Part shown: piece after piece, positions 1 through 12,352 of the stretch
Position numbering within the stretch: the stretch's first letter is position 1
How the letters are laid out: the number at the start of each line of letters is the position of its first letter
NCBI RefSeq assembly: GCF_030272615.1
Contig: NC_081410.1
Location: 120,776,640-120,840,639 of the forward strand
Length of the DNA stretch: 64,000 nucleotides
Source: Cryptomeria japonica
Lineage: Eukaryota > Streptophyta > Pinopsida > Cupressales > Cupressaceae
Direction of reading: 5' to 3'
Program-made: the position numbers and the translations under genes
The notes under the pieces: model-generated
Databases searched by the model: none
The model's input: only the letters and a program-made list of their open reading frames with translations
Told to the model about the DNA's origin: nothing

Positions 1-2832
1 CAACTGGCCTACCTTCCTGACTAAGTACTGCACCTATTGCCAAATGAATTGCATCACATTCAATCTGAAAGATTTTGTCAAAATCAGGTAAGGTAAGAAC
101 CAGTTGCTATGATACCTTTTTCTTCAACATTTCAAATGCTTCATCCGCCTCCTTGGTCCATGAAAATTTGCACTTTTGTCCACCCCTGATGGTCTCTAAC
201 ATGGGAGCACAAATTTGGCTAAAATTCCTGATAAACTTCCTATAAAAGGTAGCTAGGCCATGAAAACTCCATACATCACCAATTGTTCTAGGAGTTGGCC
301 ATGTGAGAATGGCATTCACTTTATCAGCATCCATTTTCAGATTTCCTCTAGAAATCACAAACCCAAGGTAAGTCAGTTTTTCCTACAAAAACACACACTT
401 TTCCATGTTTATCATTAGTTTCTCTTCATTCAACCTTCTCAAGACCATATCCAAATGTTTTAGGTGCTCCTCCTTTGTCTTGCTAAACACTAGGATGCCA
501 TCTAGATACACTATGACAACTTACCAATGAACTCCTTCAACACCTCATTCATGAGTCTCATGAAAGTGCTAGGGGCATTTGACAACCCAAATGGCATCAC
601 CCTCCATTCATACAATCCTTCGTTTGTTTTAAAAGCAATTTTCCATTCATCACCGGCTCTAATCCTTATTTGGTGATAACCACTTTTTAAATCAATCTTG
701 GAATAATACCTTGCACCTCCTAAACAATCAAGCAAATCTTCTATTCTAGGCATAGGGAATCTATACCTGATGGTTATCTTGTTAATGGCCTGGGAATCGG
801 TGCACAATCTCCATGTTCCCTCCTTCTTTGGTGCTAAGACAGCCAGGATTGCACAAGGGCTCAAGCTCTTCCCTATCAAACCTTTATCAAGCAACTCTTG
901 GATCTACCTTGCAACTTCCTCATTTTGTTGGGGAGTCATTTTGTAGGCTGGCTTGTTTGGTAAGATGGCACCGGGAATGAAATCAATGCAATAGCTTTTC
1001 TCCCTTATTGGTGGTAGGGTTCTTGGCAACTCTTCTGCAACTATGTCCTTGTATTTGCTCAACATTTCCTCCACCTCCTCAGGGATTGTCACCCTTTTTT
1101 TTTCTACCTTTCCATCTGAAATGGGCTCTTCTTCTTGCCTTGGTACTAACATCACTGCAAAACAAGGTGTTCCCTCTTCCTTGATTGCCTTGAGGAACTC
1201 TTTTCCTTCCATGGTCATGATCTTGGCCTCCTTCTCCTTCTGATCCCCACTGTTATCAGGCAGGGGTATCAATTCAATCACCTTTTCATCTTTGGTGATG
1301 GAGTAGGTGTTCTTGTGTCCATCATGATGGGCCTTGAGGTCATATTGCCATGGTCTCCCAAAAAGAAGATGACAGGCATCCATCTCAACAATATCAAACA
1401 TAATTTTGTCTTTGTATGCTCCTATTTGAACTTCAACCCATGATTGCTCCTCTACCAAGGTCTGTTTTCCTTTAGTAAGCCAAGAAACTTTATATGGAAA
1501 TGGATGAGGAATTCTTCTTAGTTTTAGTTTCTCTACCATTTCTAAGGATACTAAATTTTCAGTTGAACTTGAATCTATTATAACCTTACATACCTTGCCT
1601 CCTGCTTTGCATGTGGTCCGGAAGAGTGTCTTCCTTTGTGGAGGTTCAGTATTGCTTGGTACCTTCAACAATGTTCTCCTCATCATCAAGGCTTCTCCTT
1701 TCTTTGGAAGTCCGTAGGAATCAGGTGAATTGACACTCTGACAATCGGTGTCTTGAACCAATTGTGTTCTCCTCTCTCCTTGGGAGCTTGATCCGGTCTT
1801 CTTAGGGCACTTAACTACGGTATGACCTACTTGATTGCAGTTGTAGCATCTGAAAGGCTCCGAGTTTCTTCCACCAAATCTACCTCTATGGCTGGGTCTT
1901 CTTCCTCTGAAACCCCCTCTTGTGTTACCATCTCCATGCTGACTTTCTTGATTAGCCTCTCCTTGTGGCCTAGGACTCTGTCCTCTACGATTCATAGGGC
2001 CTCTGCCTCTGAAGTTTCTGCCCCCTCTACCTCTATTATTTTGATCATTCCTTCTCTTTAGCTTCTCCTCTGCTCTCAGTGCTAGTTGAAAACACTTGTT
2101 CACTGTCTCAGGTGCTAGTATGCTGGTCTCATAATGGATATTATATTTCAATCAACTAAGATATCTTGCCACTTTCTCCGGTTCCTCCTCATGGTGTTTG
2201 GTCCTTAGACTCAACCTATGGAACTCCTTGATAAATGTACTCACATCAAGGTCTTTTTGCCTCAAACCTTGCAACTTCTTGTAGACTTGGACTTCATAGT
2301 CTACCGGGATGAATTGTGCCTTCACTTTCACCAACATTCTATCCCATGAGGTTATCATACCTCTACCTTCCTTCACCCTCTCGCCTTGGAGGTAATTCCA
2401 CCAAGTCAGCGTTGCTCCTTTCATCTTGGACTTACCAAAGATAACCTTCTTATTCTCAGGGGTCTCTTTGCATTCAAAATGGTTGTTCAATGCCTCAATC
2501 CAATGCATCACTTCTTCTGCATTCACTTTCCCACTAAACATAGGGATGTCATCTTTACCTGATAAGGATTCTCTGCCAATTGACTTTAGGACCTCAACAA
2601 ATGCCCTCTGATTTGCAAGTAACTCAACTTCCTGCCTTGGGGTCTCTTCTTCTCCCCCTTGTTCTTCTTCTTCATCAGAGTCAAATTCACCCTCCTTTCC
2701 TTTGCCTTTGGCCTTCTCTAACTCCCTCACTCTGTTTTCAAACATCTCCTCAAACAACTTCTTGATGGCATCTTGGGACATACTCTTAGGAAGAATGTTG
2801 CTAGCCTCTCCCTCACTTCCCTCCGTGAACAT
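1..2832 (-). pseudogene. Ty3/gypsy gag-pol polyprotein, broken
   Basis: The frame encodes a capsid-like gag (about 2152-2832), a CCHC zinc knuckle (CYNCNQVGHTVVKC, about 1810-1850), a retropepsin with IIDSSS where D-S/T-G is usual (about 1580), and reverse transcriptase with the first catalytic Asp in [11 protein letters not shown]. RNase H begins at the left edge (QIECDA). In-frame stops interrupt it at 2152-2154 (TGA), about 901-903 (TAG), about 385 and about 104-106. A frameshift lies near 515-525. The second Asp of the catalytic YLDD box is replaced, giving YLDG at 497-508. I chose the ATG at 2830-2832 because upstream translation reads through the primer site. The lineage within gypsy is not assigned. 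Confidence 0.88.
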
Positions 2833-2869
2833 ACACCACAAATCACTTTCCTCAAGCCATCCAACTCGC

Positions 2870-2881
2870 GTTCTGATACCA
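2870..2881 (-). other. Primer binding site (initiator tRNA-Met type)
   Basis: The minus strand reads TGGTATCAGAACG, close to the common plant TGGTATCAGAGC. It lies between the gag leader and the probable LTR, which fixes the orientation of the gypsy element. Confidence 0.7.
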
Positions 2882-2884
2882 ATA

Positions 2885-4329
2885 TGATGCAGAGCCAGGC
2901 AACAAACTAGGTGAAAACCTTCTCTCACCCACAACTACTATGTCCAAAACAAGTTCTTTTGTTTGTTCAAGGTGTGAACAACACACCTACCAAATACTCA
3001 ACTCACACAACAATTTGTGTGACCGGATCCCTACCGGTTTAATATCTTCCGGTACCGGTATGATGAAAACACTCTACCCTTGTGTGGATGGCAGACAATC
3101 TTCCGGTACTGGTGGGATGGAAACCTATTGGATTTTGTTTATTGGTGGTCCAACCAACACAAAACACCCATAAGATCTGGCTATCAGATGTGTTAAGGAA
3201 TACTTGTCTCACAACTGTCCTATTGTCTAGTAGCCCTACCGGTAGCCTAGTAGACCTACCGGTTGAGTTCTCCAAACACAACTTAACAAAATTCCAAAGG
3301 ACAAGACAAACTAAAGGTAGATTCAGATACCCTTTATCTAGTTACACAATTCCCCAAAGGCTTAGACTCTAATCGCAAGTTGAAAGGTCTGTACCCTTAT
3401 TGTCCTTCCAAACCTAATTAAGCCAATTAAGCCTAATTTACAAAGCAAGTACCCCTTGTATTAGTCCCGCGACTAAACCAACACTTCTGCAAGGTGGGGT
3501 AAGGTGTCAAACCACCAAATCCAAGGTTTCAAGACTGGATCCCATCTTCTTTATCGTCTGCAAGTGATTTTCACTTCTATAGTTCAGGCGGTCACATAGA
3601 GATGCCTGCCTAGGGTCAATTCAACCTCTTCGGGCTTGGAGCCTCCTTGCAAACCAACACCAAAATCTTATGATACAATGGCCCTTCTAACATTTTTCCA
3701 CAAGTTGTTTGGTCCTCTGGTGAAAATGTCAGATTAAGGGCATCTTTATAGTGAAACCCTAGGTGCCGGCAAGGTTTGTGACCAGTCTGGTTAGATTTGG
3801 ATGGATCCCTACAACCTGATTGTTACAAAACCTCAAACTTGATTCAAATGAATGGTAAGAGACTTCCCTAACTCATCCAATTAGTTTCAGACATCCACCA
3901 ATCCGTACTGATCAGAAATGAACAACAAAAACGTAGAATTCCAGAAAACTCCAAGTATATTGTATTGCTCCAAACTCCAAAACATCATCAATTTTCATCA
4001 ACTTCAACAACTATGCCAACAACAACCTGGAATCGATCCAAGTGGGGCATGATATAGCCTCCCTAACGGTTTCCAACCACTTTTCAAACTTTGGAACCGT
4101 TGGAGGATTAGTTATCCCTTTTTACAACATTTTGCAATGACAACAAAAGTTGTCAACTTGCACTTTTCAAATTTGGCGACTCCAAGTGTATTCGACCTAT
4201 TCCAAGGATTGGTCTGATGTTTCTAAGACCAATATTTATTTGCTTGACTCATGCCTAGACTCCTACTGACCCACATGGTCATTTATCCATGGTGGCTTAT
4301 AAAATGCAACCATGACAATACCTTACATC
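2885..4329 (-). repeat. Probable 5' LTR of the gypsy element
   Basis: This stretch lies upstream (minus sense) of the primer site and has no coding content. It begins TGATGC and could end at CATCA 4325-4329, giving a short inverted terminal match. It contains several CCGGTA-type palindromic strings (about 3030-3250). The right boundary is uncertain because no second LTR copy is in the window. Confidence 0.45.
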
Positions 4330-5194
4330 AATTGGGTCTTATTGACTCACAAAACTATCAACCTATTACAAATGATCATTTTCACCTCATGGGTGATATT
4401 AGGCTCTTTTAGACTTCATTTGTGTCTTCATTTGTGTCTTTGGGTGCTCCTGCACCAGAAAGTTTCATGGCTTCACAGTTCTTCTCAAGCATTAAAATTA
4501 GCAATCAAGATTCAATATTACAAATTAAAATAAATAATCTGCAGTAAGTATTTATTTTTCAAATACTTTGTGATTAATTAAATTGAATTGATTTTTATTA
4601 AGTTGTCTCATTCTTAATAAACTAAGTTAAAGGTAAACTCCCCATACTTACTGCAAATAGGTATGGTCCATCATGTGGATAATACATTCTGATTATATCA
4701 ATCAATTAATATAGTGCTATGGGTGTTTCAAAAAGACATTCTGAAGGATTGGTAGGAAAATTAAAGACATTTTTCTGATTTTGGCTAAACATAATAATGG
4801 ATATAATGGAGTTAATAATATGATGGAACTCAAAGGCTATCATATGCTATAAATATTAAGACATGCTACTCGAAATACATGAATCAGAAAAACAATGCAA
4901 AAAATACTGATAGAATAATGAATATACCTCATATATTAAATAATTAATATAACATAAAACATTTGGGAAAAAAATTAAATCTCTCTCTCTCCTCTCATGG
5001 TATATACATATTCGAAGCGTGGTATGTTATTTGTCAAATATGTGGGAACCATATGTGATCAAATATTTGCCAAAAAGGTAGCTCTGCAAAAGTATATTCT
5101 CTTAAATGGATAGTCAGATGCTTTAAATATTTGTGTATGATCATGGATCATTGGTGCTCGGACAAGTCTGACTGCTGGATATTTCTTTTGACAG
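4330..5194 (+). other. Probable intron sequence 5' of the DUF3537 exons
   Basis: AT-rich sequence with a short CT run near 4981-4997 and no coding similarity I can recognise. It ends in a good plant splice acceptor (TTCTTTTGACAG, 5183-5194) directly before the first recognised exon. The missing 5' exons are not here, so the intron probably continues left, through the gypsy element. Confidence 0.5.
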
Positions 5195-7244
5195 GAAAGC
5201 TTTAGTCTTCTTAAATGGATCATCTTTCCATGCTTTGTGGTGAAGGTGATTCGAGAAGTTCTGCGGATCATACATCTCCATGAAGGATCCTGGTGGAACA
5301 CTGCGGCAATTCTTATAGCCATCCTTATATCATGGCTTTATTTGACAACTGTTTTCCTCTCTGGGTGTGTTCTATTCAACTTGGTGTGCAAACTTCAAAT
5401 TGTTCATGTTGAAGATTTTGCAAAGCTTTTAGAAGGAACATCTGATGTGTCTATTTTCTTAAAGGAGCACATGTACCTACGCTTCCAGCTTTATAAAATA
5501 AGTCACAGATTTCGTATGTATCTTCTTCTTGCCTTCTTGGTGGTAACTGCTAGCCAGTTTATGACTCTTTTTGAGACAACATATTACAGTGGAACCATCA
5601 CTTTTATCAATGCAGGTGATTTTCTGGTAATTCTAAACAACACCCGACTTCTTATTACTCTTTTTTGTGTTCACTTACTTCTTCTATCATTTAACAGTGT
5701 GCATATCATACTCTTAAGTAAACTAGGGGTCTAGTAATGCTTTCTTCATGAATGATCTAGTTTTGTATTTGTTTTTCCTTGCATTAGGTTTTTGGTGATC
5801 TAATCATCATGTGTCATTTTGATTATAATATACTTGTGGCTGGCTACTCCTAGTTTTGCCACTTGGAAAAACTAATGAGACCAAAACCCTTTTATAGAAT
5901 CAAATTAGACTAAATTGTGCCATCCTGTTCTTCATTCTTGGGCCCTTTTCATATGTGGCCTTTACTTTCTAGTCTTCTAAATAATATTTCTTTTACAGCC
6001 TTTGTAAGAGGCTGTTAACAGCGTTTCAAAAAAGTTGCCAAATCGTGCTTCCAAATAGTTCAAGCTGAGAGCTGTGTAATAATATACCTCTAATTATCAG
6101 CTTTTTTGCCTTTTGTTCCCTTTGAATGATAAAGATGATGATTTAACTAGTGCTTATTGGACTACAGAATGGTAGAAAGCATTATTGACCTTTACTCAAT
6201 GGTCCTATTTGTTTTGATATCTATGGCTTGTGGTTAGCTTTAATGTGAGGAATATAAATCTGTGTAAACGACAATTGCAAATGTGGTATACAGTATACAA
6301 TTCTGTTTTGATGTGTTCTCTTCTCGAATGCAGGCAATTTGTATACATCTTGTGTCTTTATATACATGTCTGCATTATACATGTTATCATTTTAAAAGTT
6401 CCGAAGCTGAAATCAAGCAAGTCCAATTGAATCAATTTTAGCTTGGTTTGATTATCTGTGCACGGTGGAATAACATGATGTATAATTTGCAGGTATCCTC
6501 CGCTGTGCAGCTTGTTGGTACTGTGCTTTGTTTACGTGCAGCAGCGAAAACTACACATAGAGCCCAAAGAATAGCTTCAATTGCAAGTCAATGGCATGCT
6601 TTGGCAACGTGCAATACATATGAATCAAAGGATGAGGCTAATGGGAATGGTCCTGTACGAGATGAAAGCCCAATCTATTCTCTGTTGGTGGCTGACTATG
6701 AAAGTGATTTTGATTCTTCAGAAGACTTGACATTGGCAGCTGATTCTCATTTTGCTTCTGATGTGGCATCCTACCACAAGCGACAAGCCCTTGGTAAATT
6801 CTATATTTGCTAACTCTGGTGCTGGTGAACTCCCGACATAAATTGCAAAACTACTATCTTGATGACTTTGAAAAACGTTAATTGTCATAGATTAGGGGAT
6901 AAAAAATCATTCTTTAGCTGCTTCACACTTTAGCATATTTTGAATAATTAATTTGTGAAGGCATATTTTATAAAGGTTAGAGCATCTTTGTCATGCAATT
7001 AACTTCACATATAACTGTTGTACTTTGTTGTTTGAAAGTTTCTTCAACCACCATCTGTTTTTGTTCCTTATCACGCTCTTTGATGGTTGATGATTTTGCA
7101 GTGATGTACTTTCAGTTCAATCAAGCTGGGATCACCATTTTTGGATTGGCAGTGGACCGTGCCTTGATGATTACCCTGCTTTTTATAGAGATGTCCTTGA
7201 TACTTTGGGTTTTGGGAAAAACTATAGTTGCAAATACAAAGTGA
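5195..7244 (+). CDS. DUF3537 family membrane protein, last three coding exons
   Basis: Three exons join to 876 bases, about 291 residues plus stop: 5195-5626, 6493-6793 and 7102-7244 (TGA 7242-7244). Acceptors are TTTGACAG, ATTTGCAG and TTTTGCAG; donors are GTAATT and GTAAAT. The phases fit (0, then 1) and no stop interrupts the join. The product matches the C-terminal two thirds of the plant DUF3537 family, multi-pass membrane proteins of unclear biochemical role. Visible landmarks are HVEDFAKLLEGTSDV, SHRFRMYLLLAFLVVTASQ, a THRAQ segment, an acidic loop (SDFDSSEDL), YHKRQAL, and a final hydrophobic span ending LWVLGKTI. At least four membrane spans are seen. About 150 N-terminal residues are absent from the window. 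The intact splice sites argue for a functional gene with a very long upstream intron; a truncated copy is the alternative. Confidence 0.88.
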
Positions 7245-8471
7245 TGTATCAGAGAGCATCTAGATTTGCTTCAGTTAATGATATTGCTGAAAAACTTCAA
7301 AAAATTAATCGGCATTTGCCAAGTACAAAATGTTCTCAAAGTACCAGTGGAGGAGAGATTTGCAACGAAGATAAGTTGGCTTGGGAATTATGATACAGGA
7401 AACCAGTACAGCTTGGCTGGCATGCCTTATATGCATTTGATTAGCATTTGGCTTATGTTAAGAATGGCGATTTGGTGTTGTAATTTGGTTGAGTCAAAGT
7501 GAGCAAGTTCAGTGAAAATAGGGATGCTTGTAGGTGTTGAGTCTGAAGTATTAGTCTTAATTGACATGCCATATATGTATTTGGTTGATATCAGGCATGT
7601 GGCCTATGTTAAGATCAATGATTTGGTCTGTGCCTTTTTTGTGGGGTCTGAAGTGGAAGTGAGCAAGATCTGAGTGAAAATAGGGATGTTTAATGGGGCT
7701 GACTCTCAAGTCTTACTACCTCGAGGTTCCACCTATTTATACAAGATGGAACCACGACAACGGAGCAAATGAGGATGTTATCAAGCAAGTTTGTACTATG
7801 CATTATCAGGGCTATCCTTTTTTCTTTAGCGTTCTGTTGGCGTTTTGATGGTTATTCTTGGTTTAAGCATTGTAACTAAGCGTGACGGTGACACCGTGAA
7901 ATGAACCTCTATAATAGAACACTTTGTTCGTCTTTCAAGATGGTCTACTCTATTCCTTTATTTTTACCAGTCTCATAAAACAGAAGTTGATATTACCGGA
8001 CAACGTTGGAAGAGGATAAAATATAATTGGTCTATATGTGGACATCGAATTCCTTGGGAATTCCCGAGGTGATTATATTTCTCAAGAGGAATTCAGGGCA
8101 TTTGAACCCCAGATTGTTGGAAAAATATTGAAGAGATCCAAATGAGATAGAAATGCAAGGATTTCTTTTGGAATACTTTACGTATATATAGGGAATACCA
8201 AATGCATTCAGCTTATCCTGAGTTGGCGATCTAATTTAGTTGTGTCAGAATTCAAGCAACTTGTAGATAGTCCGATTATAGTTTTTAAAAGGAGTTGTGG
8301 TTACTGGTTCCACATCTTCGATTTCAAAACCTCACACCACACTGACAGTTAGATACAATCACAAGTACAACCAGTGCTATAACAACAAACTCCTCAAAGA
8401 CTCTTACACTAGAAGAGACTGAATAACTACAGGAACTCAGTGTTCAAAGCATTCTAAAGAAGCAAAAGATT
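7245..8471 (+). other. Probable 3' UTR and intergenic sequence after the DUF3537 gene
   Basis: Non-coding sequence following the stop codon. It contains an imperfect direct duplication (listed separately). No clear polyadenylation signal or further gene was identified; 7950-8471 shows nothing I can assign. Confidence 0.45.
7419..7690 (+). repeat. Imperfect tandem duplication in the 3' flank of the DUF3537 gene
   Basis: The block at about 7419-7527 (CATGCCTTATATGCATTTG ... GTGAAAATAGGGATG) recurs diverged at about 7564-7690 (CATGCCATATATGTATTTG ... GTGAAAATAGGGATG). The period is about 150 bases. Confidence 0.6.
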
Positions 8472-10040
8472 ATGGCAGCTCAAAGTCCAACTGCCTTTGA
8501 TTCCACCGCAAAGGAATTATTTCAACAGGTAACCCCTTCAGTTTTTAGTGTGACAAAGACAGCGATAGCTAATCCCCAGCCTCCAATAATTACAAATGCC
8601 CCCAACATTGCAAGTACCCTTTCTTCATTCAAGCATTTGATTGTGTCAGCAATCTAAGGTTTTGATTACAAACAATACAAAGCTGAATTTAAAATGAAAA
8701 CAGAAATGTGTAAAGAACACAAGAAGAAGTTGGTAGAGAATATTATTGTAACTTCAGAGCTTGCAACAACCAGGGCATTTCCTACATATGACCCAAATAA
8801 AGAAACCATGGAATACACTATTCTTGTGTCCAAAGTTAACAATAAACTAGCATCATTAGATCGCTCTAAATATGAGGTGAGTATTGTCCAAATGTACTTT
8901 TTTGGAATGAAATATTCTAACAAAATCAATGTATAACAAATAAACAAGCAAGTGGTGTACACATCATTGCTAAAGAAAGACTAGCACATGAGAAGGCACA
9001 CAGGAAAGTAGCAAATAACAAGAGGAAGGATTTAGAGAATAGGATAACAAAATTTGGCTCTACATCTACAAGTTAAGAATGATTAGGCACAAGTGGATTT
9101 GAGTAAACTCAAGCAAAGTTAGATGAAAGAATAAAGAAATATGAAAATGAAAGAGCCAAATCAAAAAAATTAGAACAAAACCTTTGCGCAACCCAATGAA
9201 CCAAGTGGAGCGAACAACACATCAAATAGAAATTGACAGAGAATGAGAGATGCCAATGATAAATTGACCATAGCCTTGCAAAAGAGGAAACAAGTCTTCT
9301 AGAAACAAACTATTTGAAGTAGGTAGAAAAATAATAAGGCATGTAAAACAAAAGATTTGGTAGGAAATAATGTAATTTTTTAATTCTTCATTGATATATT
9401 ACAACATGTTGTAAAGCTCAATCAATTGTTAAGGACAACGAAAAACTTGAAATCAAGAGAGAAAATAGAAAATCAAATTTTCAAAAACTCTACAAAGCTA
9501 TTGATAGTGAATTGGCATCTAGAGAAATTCAAAACCGTATTGATGCCTCAATAAAGGTATCAAATATGATTTAAAAATATTCCAATCTAGGTGAAGTTGA
9601 GTAATTTTTGGTTCAACATTGATAAAACAATTAAGGGACTTGCATGAAAAAGTTGGCTTATTCACAAACCTTAGTTTGTCGTTGCCTTTTGACACAAATG
9701 AGCTATACATTGGTAAAATTTCTTTAAGAGAACAATATGGAGGACAAGATGAGGATTAATTTGGACTAAATTCCTCTTAAGATAGATGAGGCAAAATTTT
9801 TGCATTCTATCAAACCATTGATATCCTTGGATGCATCACTGATTGGTACATTTAAGTTAAGTTTCACTTTCAATTATGAATTGTCAATAGATTTGCAAGT
9901 CACATATAATAAGTTAGAACAACTTGCAACTCCATCAAATGAATAGTGGAGCATGCTACAAAAGCTAATAGGATGATCGAAGACTTGTAGAAGTTGATGA
10001 TCAACCATAGGAGTCAAGATTCATCTACAAGAAAAACACC
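8472..10040 (+). pseudogene. Degenerate multi-exon gene with coiled-coil segments, family unknown
   Basis: I do not recognise this family. An open segment starts MAAQSPTAFDSTAKELFQQ at 8472 and continues in one frame, past a single TAA (8655-8657), to a good donor (GAG|GTGAGTATT) near 8875. Further exon-like pieces follow on the same strand. About 8955-9190 is rich in Lys, Glu and Arg (AKERLAHEKAHRKVANNKRK). About 9416-9556 reads AQSIVKDNEKLEIKRENR and ends at a GTATCA donor. About 9610-9755 reads RDLHEKVGLFTNLSLSLPF. The heptad-like charged composition suggests a long coiled coil. Several stops and frameshifts lie in the later pieces, so it is probably dead. Exon limits are guesses. Confidence 0.4.
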
Positions 10041-10103
10041 TATCACACAAAAGAGATCAAACAAATACTGTATGCTCTATAACAACCAAAGAATTATGTA
10101 TTA

Positions 10104-10385
10104 TGCACAAAGAATGATTGAAGATACAATATTGAAGGTACAATTACAATGAATGAATCCTTATAAAGGATGAATGAAACCCTAGGTCCAAACCCTAATG
10201 CTAAAATTAGGAGAACTAAAGCAATGCAAAGTAGGAGCTAAATTAAGCTCAACTACATCTAGAACTAGAGCTAGAAAAACAAACTCTAGATTAAGAAAAA
10301 ACACCTAAGTTTAGCTTAAGTGAAAAATTAATTAAAAGACCTAATTAATAAATAATCAGGTAATTGTCTTAAAATTACTCCAACA
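10104..10385 (-). repeat. 3' LTR of the split copia derivative
   Basis: Aligns by eye with 28209-28491 over its whole length, including GAAGATACAATATTG and CTAAATTAAGCTCAACTACA. The plus-strand edges are TGCAC and CCAACA. The polypurine tract of the element follows at 10386-10394. Confidence 0.75.
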
Positions 10386-10779
10386 CTCCCCCTTAAGATT
10401 AACTTAGGGATAGCAAAAGAGCTAATGATGAATGCAAAATGCATGCATGAATGAGTCCCGACAACTAGGTCTGATTAGGTACTCATGTACAAACAAGTGC
10501 AAAGCAATGCAACTCACATCAATAAGGTCTCTCTAAATGGAGAAAAGGGGAAACCACATGGGAAAAAAAAACCTTCTCCAAAAGTGAGAGATGCAATGAA
10601 ATGAAAAAGGTACTACATGTGATTAAGATGAAAGACTCCAAGTGCCCCCCCAAGTACTGAATCAATCATAGAAGTACAATGAATATCCCCCAATAAGAGA
10701 GAGAAGAAGAGATGATGTATTAAGAAATGTTGCAATATCTGGCAAGTACTCATCCCACTCTATTGAAACTAGAAGGGAA

Positions 10780-12299
10780 CAATCAACCCGCTAAACTGAA
10801 TTGTTCTCTAAATAAGTAGGAAGTGGGGGATCAAGACAAGTCTCAAGAACCACTATGGATGATTGAAGCACAGATAGGTTCAGGTGATTAAACCTCTCCT
10901 TAGATTTTCGATTCACTCTTGATGCATGAGATATAGGACTAGATGTATGCTCAATTGGAGCAAAATGAGAGAACTCATACAATCATGTTGCATGATCAAC
11001 ACTACAAATGGCAGCAAGCTCTCTACTATGTAGATATCTAATGAGCATTAGGGGTGAACTCAATTGTCTTACCTGCCCCACTATAAGTAATTTGGTACAT
11101 GGAAAGAAGGTTGGAAGATAATGCAGGAAAGAACGTTATTAAATTGGCCACCATCAACCTCAATAGAACCACTCCTATTAACACTCCTGTAAGTGTTATT
11201 ACCCATCAAAATCTATGGAAATGCATGATGCTCAAAAGAAGAGAACATACCCTCTGATGATGTCATATGATGTGAAGCTCCTGAATCAAGAAGCCACTTG
11301 GAGGACTAATATGTGTGGATGTACAGAGAGCATGGCCTTTCATCTCGTCTTCACCATATGTCATATATGAAGACCCAGAATGTCCAAATTGTGAAGTGGT
11401 GGAAAAGGACGCACTAGATGAAGGCGGTTGAATATTATTCTTTCGAATAAGTTCTTTTAACTCATCAATCTGTTTTGCATAACATCGATGCTCCCCATGC
11501 CCCGACTTGGTGCAATAAGCACACTTAGGCTTGTCCTTCTTGGATGAAGACCTCTTAGAAGAGGTGGAAGAATCCAAATCATGTGCATGAGACTCTAAAG
11601 TTGGAGGTGGCTGAGTAGATTATGTACCTCTGTTCTTCTACTTCTTCTCTTGTTTCTCTGTAGATGTATGAGTCTGAGCAACCAAGGCTTGGGATTTGGA
11701 ACTAAAAACTGAATCAAGTTGTGATAGCTTGGCCTACTCCTGTGTCAAGCACTCACAAAACACCTCAAATGAAGGCATAGTGAATGCAATACCCAAAACG
11801 AATCCATGATGGAATAGAATGATGAAGCAAATAACTAAAATAGGCCTTGAAGCTTCGATAGAATCAGAAAAATGGACTCCTTGTCAGTCTTTTTTGTTTG
11901 CCACAACCTTGTAATTATGATCTGATGGATTTCAACTTCTCTAGAGTGCTCAATGGAAGGAAATGAATCAAGAGTTAATGATGTCAAATCTATCTCAAGA
12001 TGAAGTGCACAAAAATCATTAATACCCCCAAAAATTTGCTCAAACTTGAGCCACATAGCCCTAGGAATGGTGCAAGAATCAATATGGAACTAGATATTGT
12101 TTGAAACATGTAGGGAAATCAAACCCATAGCCTGATTTGTCTTGTCCCTATGTTGAATGATCTCAAAATCACTAGTCGAGTTGGGCTGGGTTTGATCTAA
12201 ACAAGACCATAAACCCTTAGACCGAAGTAATCTAATCATTGTAGTTTTCCAACTATGATAGTTATGAGGGGCGATTTTCTCAATAGATGGATTTGTCAT
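10780..12299 (-). pseudogene. Copia gag-protease with pre-integrase remnant, broken
   Basis: Minus-strand reading starts at the ATG 12297-12299 (MTNPSIEKIAPHNYHSWKTT). Gag pieces cover 12090-12299 and 11835-12056. A CCHC knuckle (CAYCTKSGHGEHRC) lies near 11480-11523. The copia protease motif WLLDSGASHHMT is readable at about 11264-11300, in a different frame from the knuckle, so a frameshift lies near 11300. A GAG-pre-integrase trace (LYEFSHFAP, KERFNHLNLSVLQ) follows at 10791-10982. Normal copia elements then continue for some 2.5 kb of integrase, reverse transcriptase and RNase H; here the 3' LTR arrives within 600 bases. Confidence 0.75.
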
Positions 12300-12347
12300 T
12301 ACGATAGGGTTAGAGTAATATAGGAATTTGAAAGATGATGATTCTAT

Positions 12348-12352
12348 CCCTT
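12348..12352. repeat. Possible left target duplication of the plus-strand element
   Basis: CCCTT precedes the LTR at 12353. The right flank after 27367 begins CCCCCTA, an imperfect match only, so this is a weak call for an old insertion. Confidence 0.25.

Larger units (their letters stand above)
1..4329 (-). mobile_element. Ty3/gypsy LTR retrotransposon, 5' portion (runs off the left edge)
   Basis: Read on the minus strand, the order is probable LTR, primer binding site, gag, protease, reverse transcriptase and the start of RNase H. The element continues beyond base 1. It lies antisense to the host gene that starts at 5195. The right boundary rests only on a TGATG/CATCA terminal match and could be off by a few hundred bases. 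The second LTR is outside the window, so no target duplication can be checked. Confidence 0.8.

Noticed and set aside
4312-4533. 73-codon plus-strand frame upstream of the DUF3537 exons as its missing 5' exon
   Set aside because: Its sequence does not resemble the N-terminal part of the family and no fitting donor was seen.
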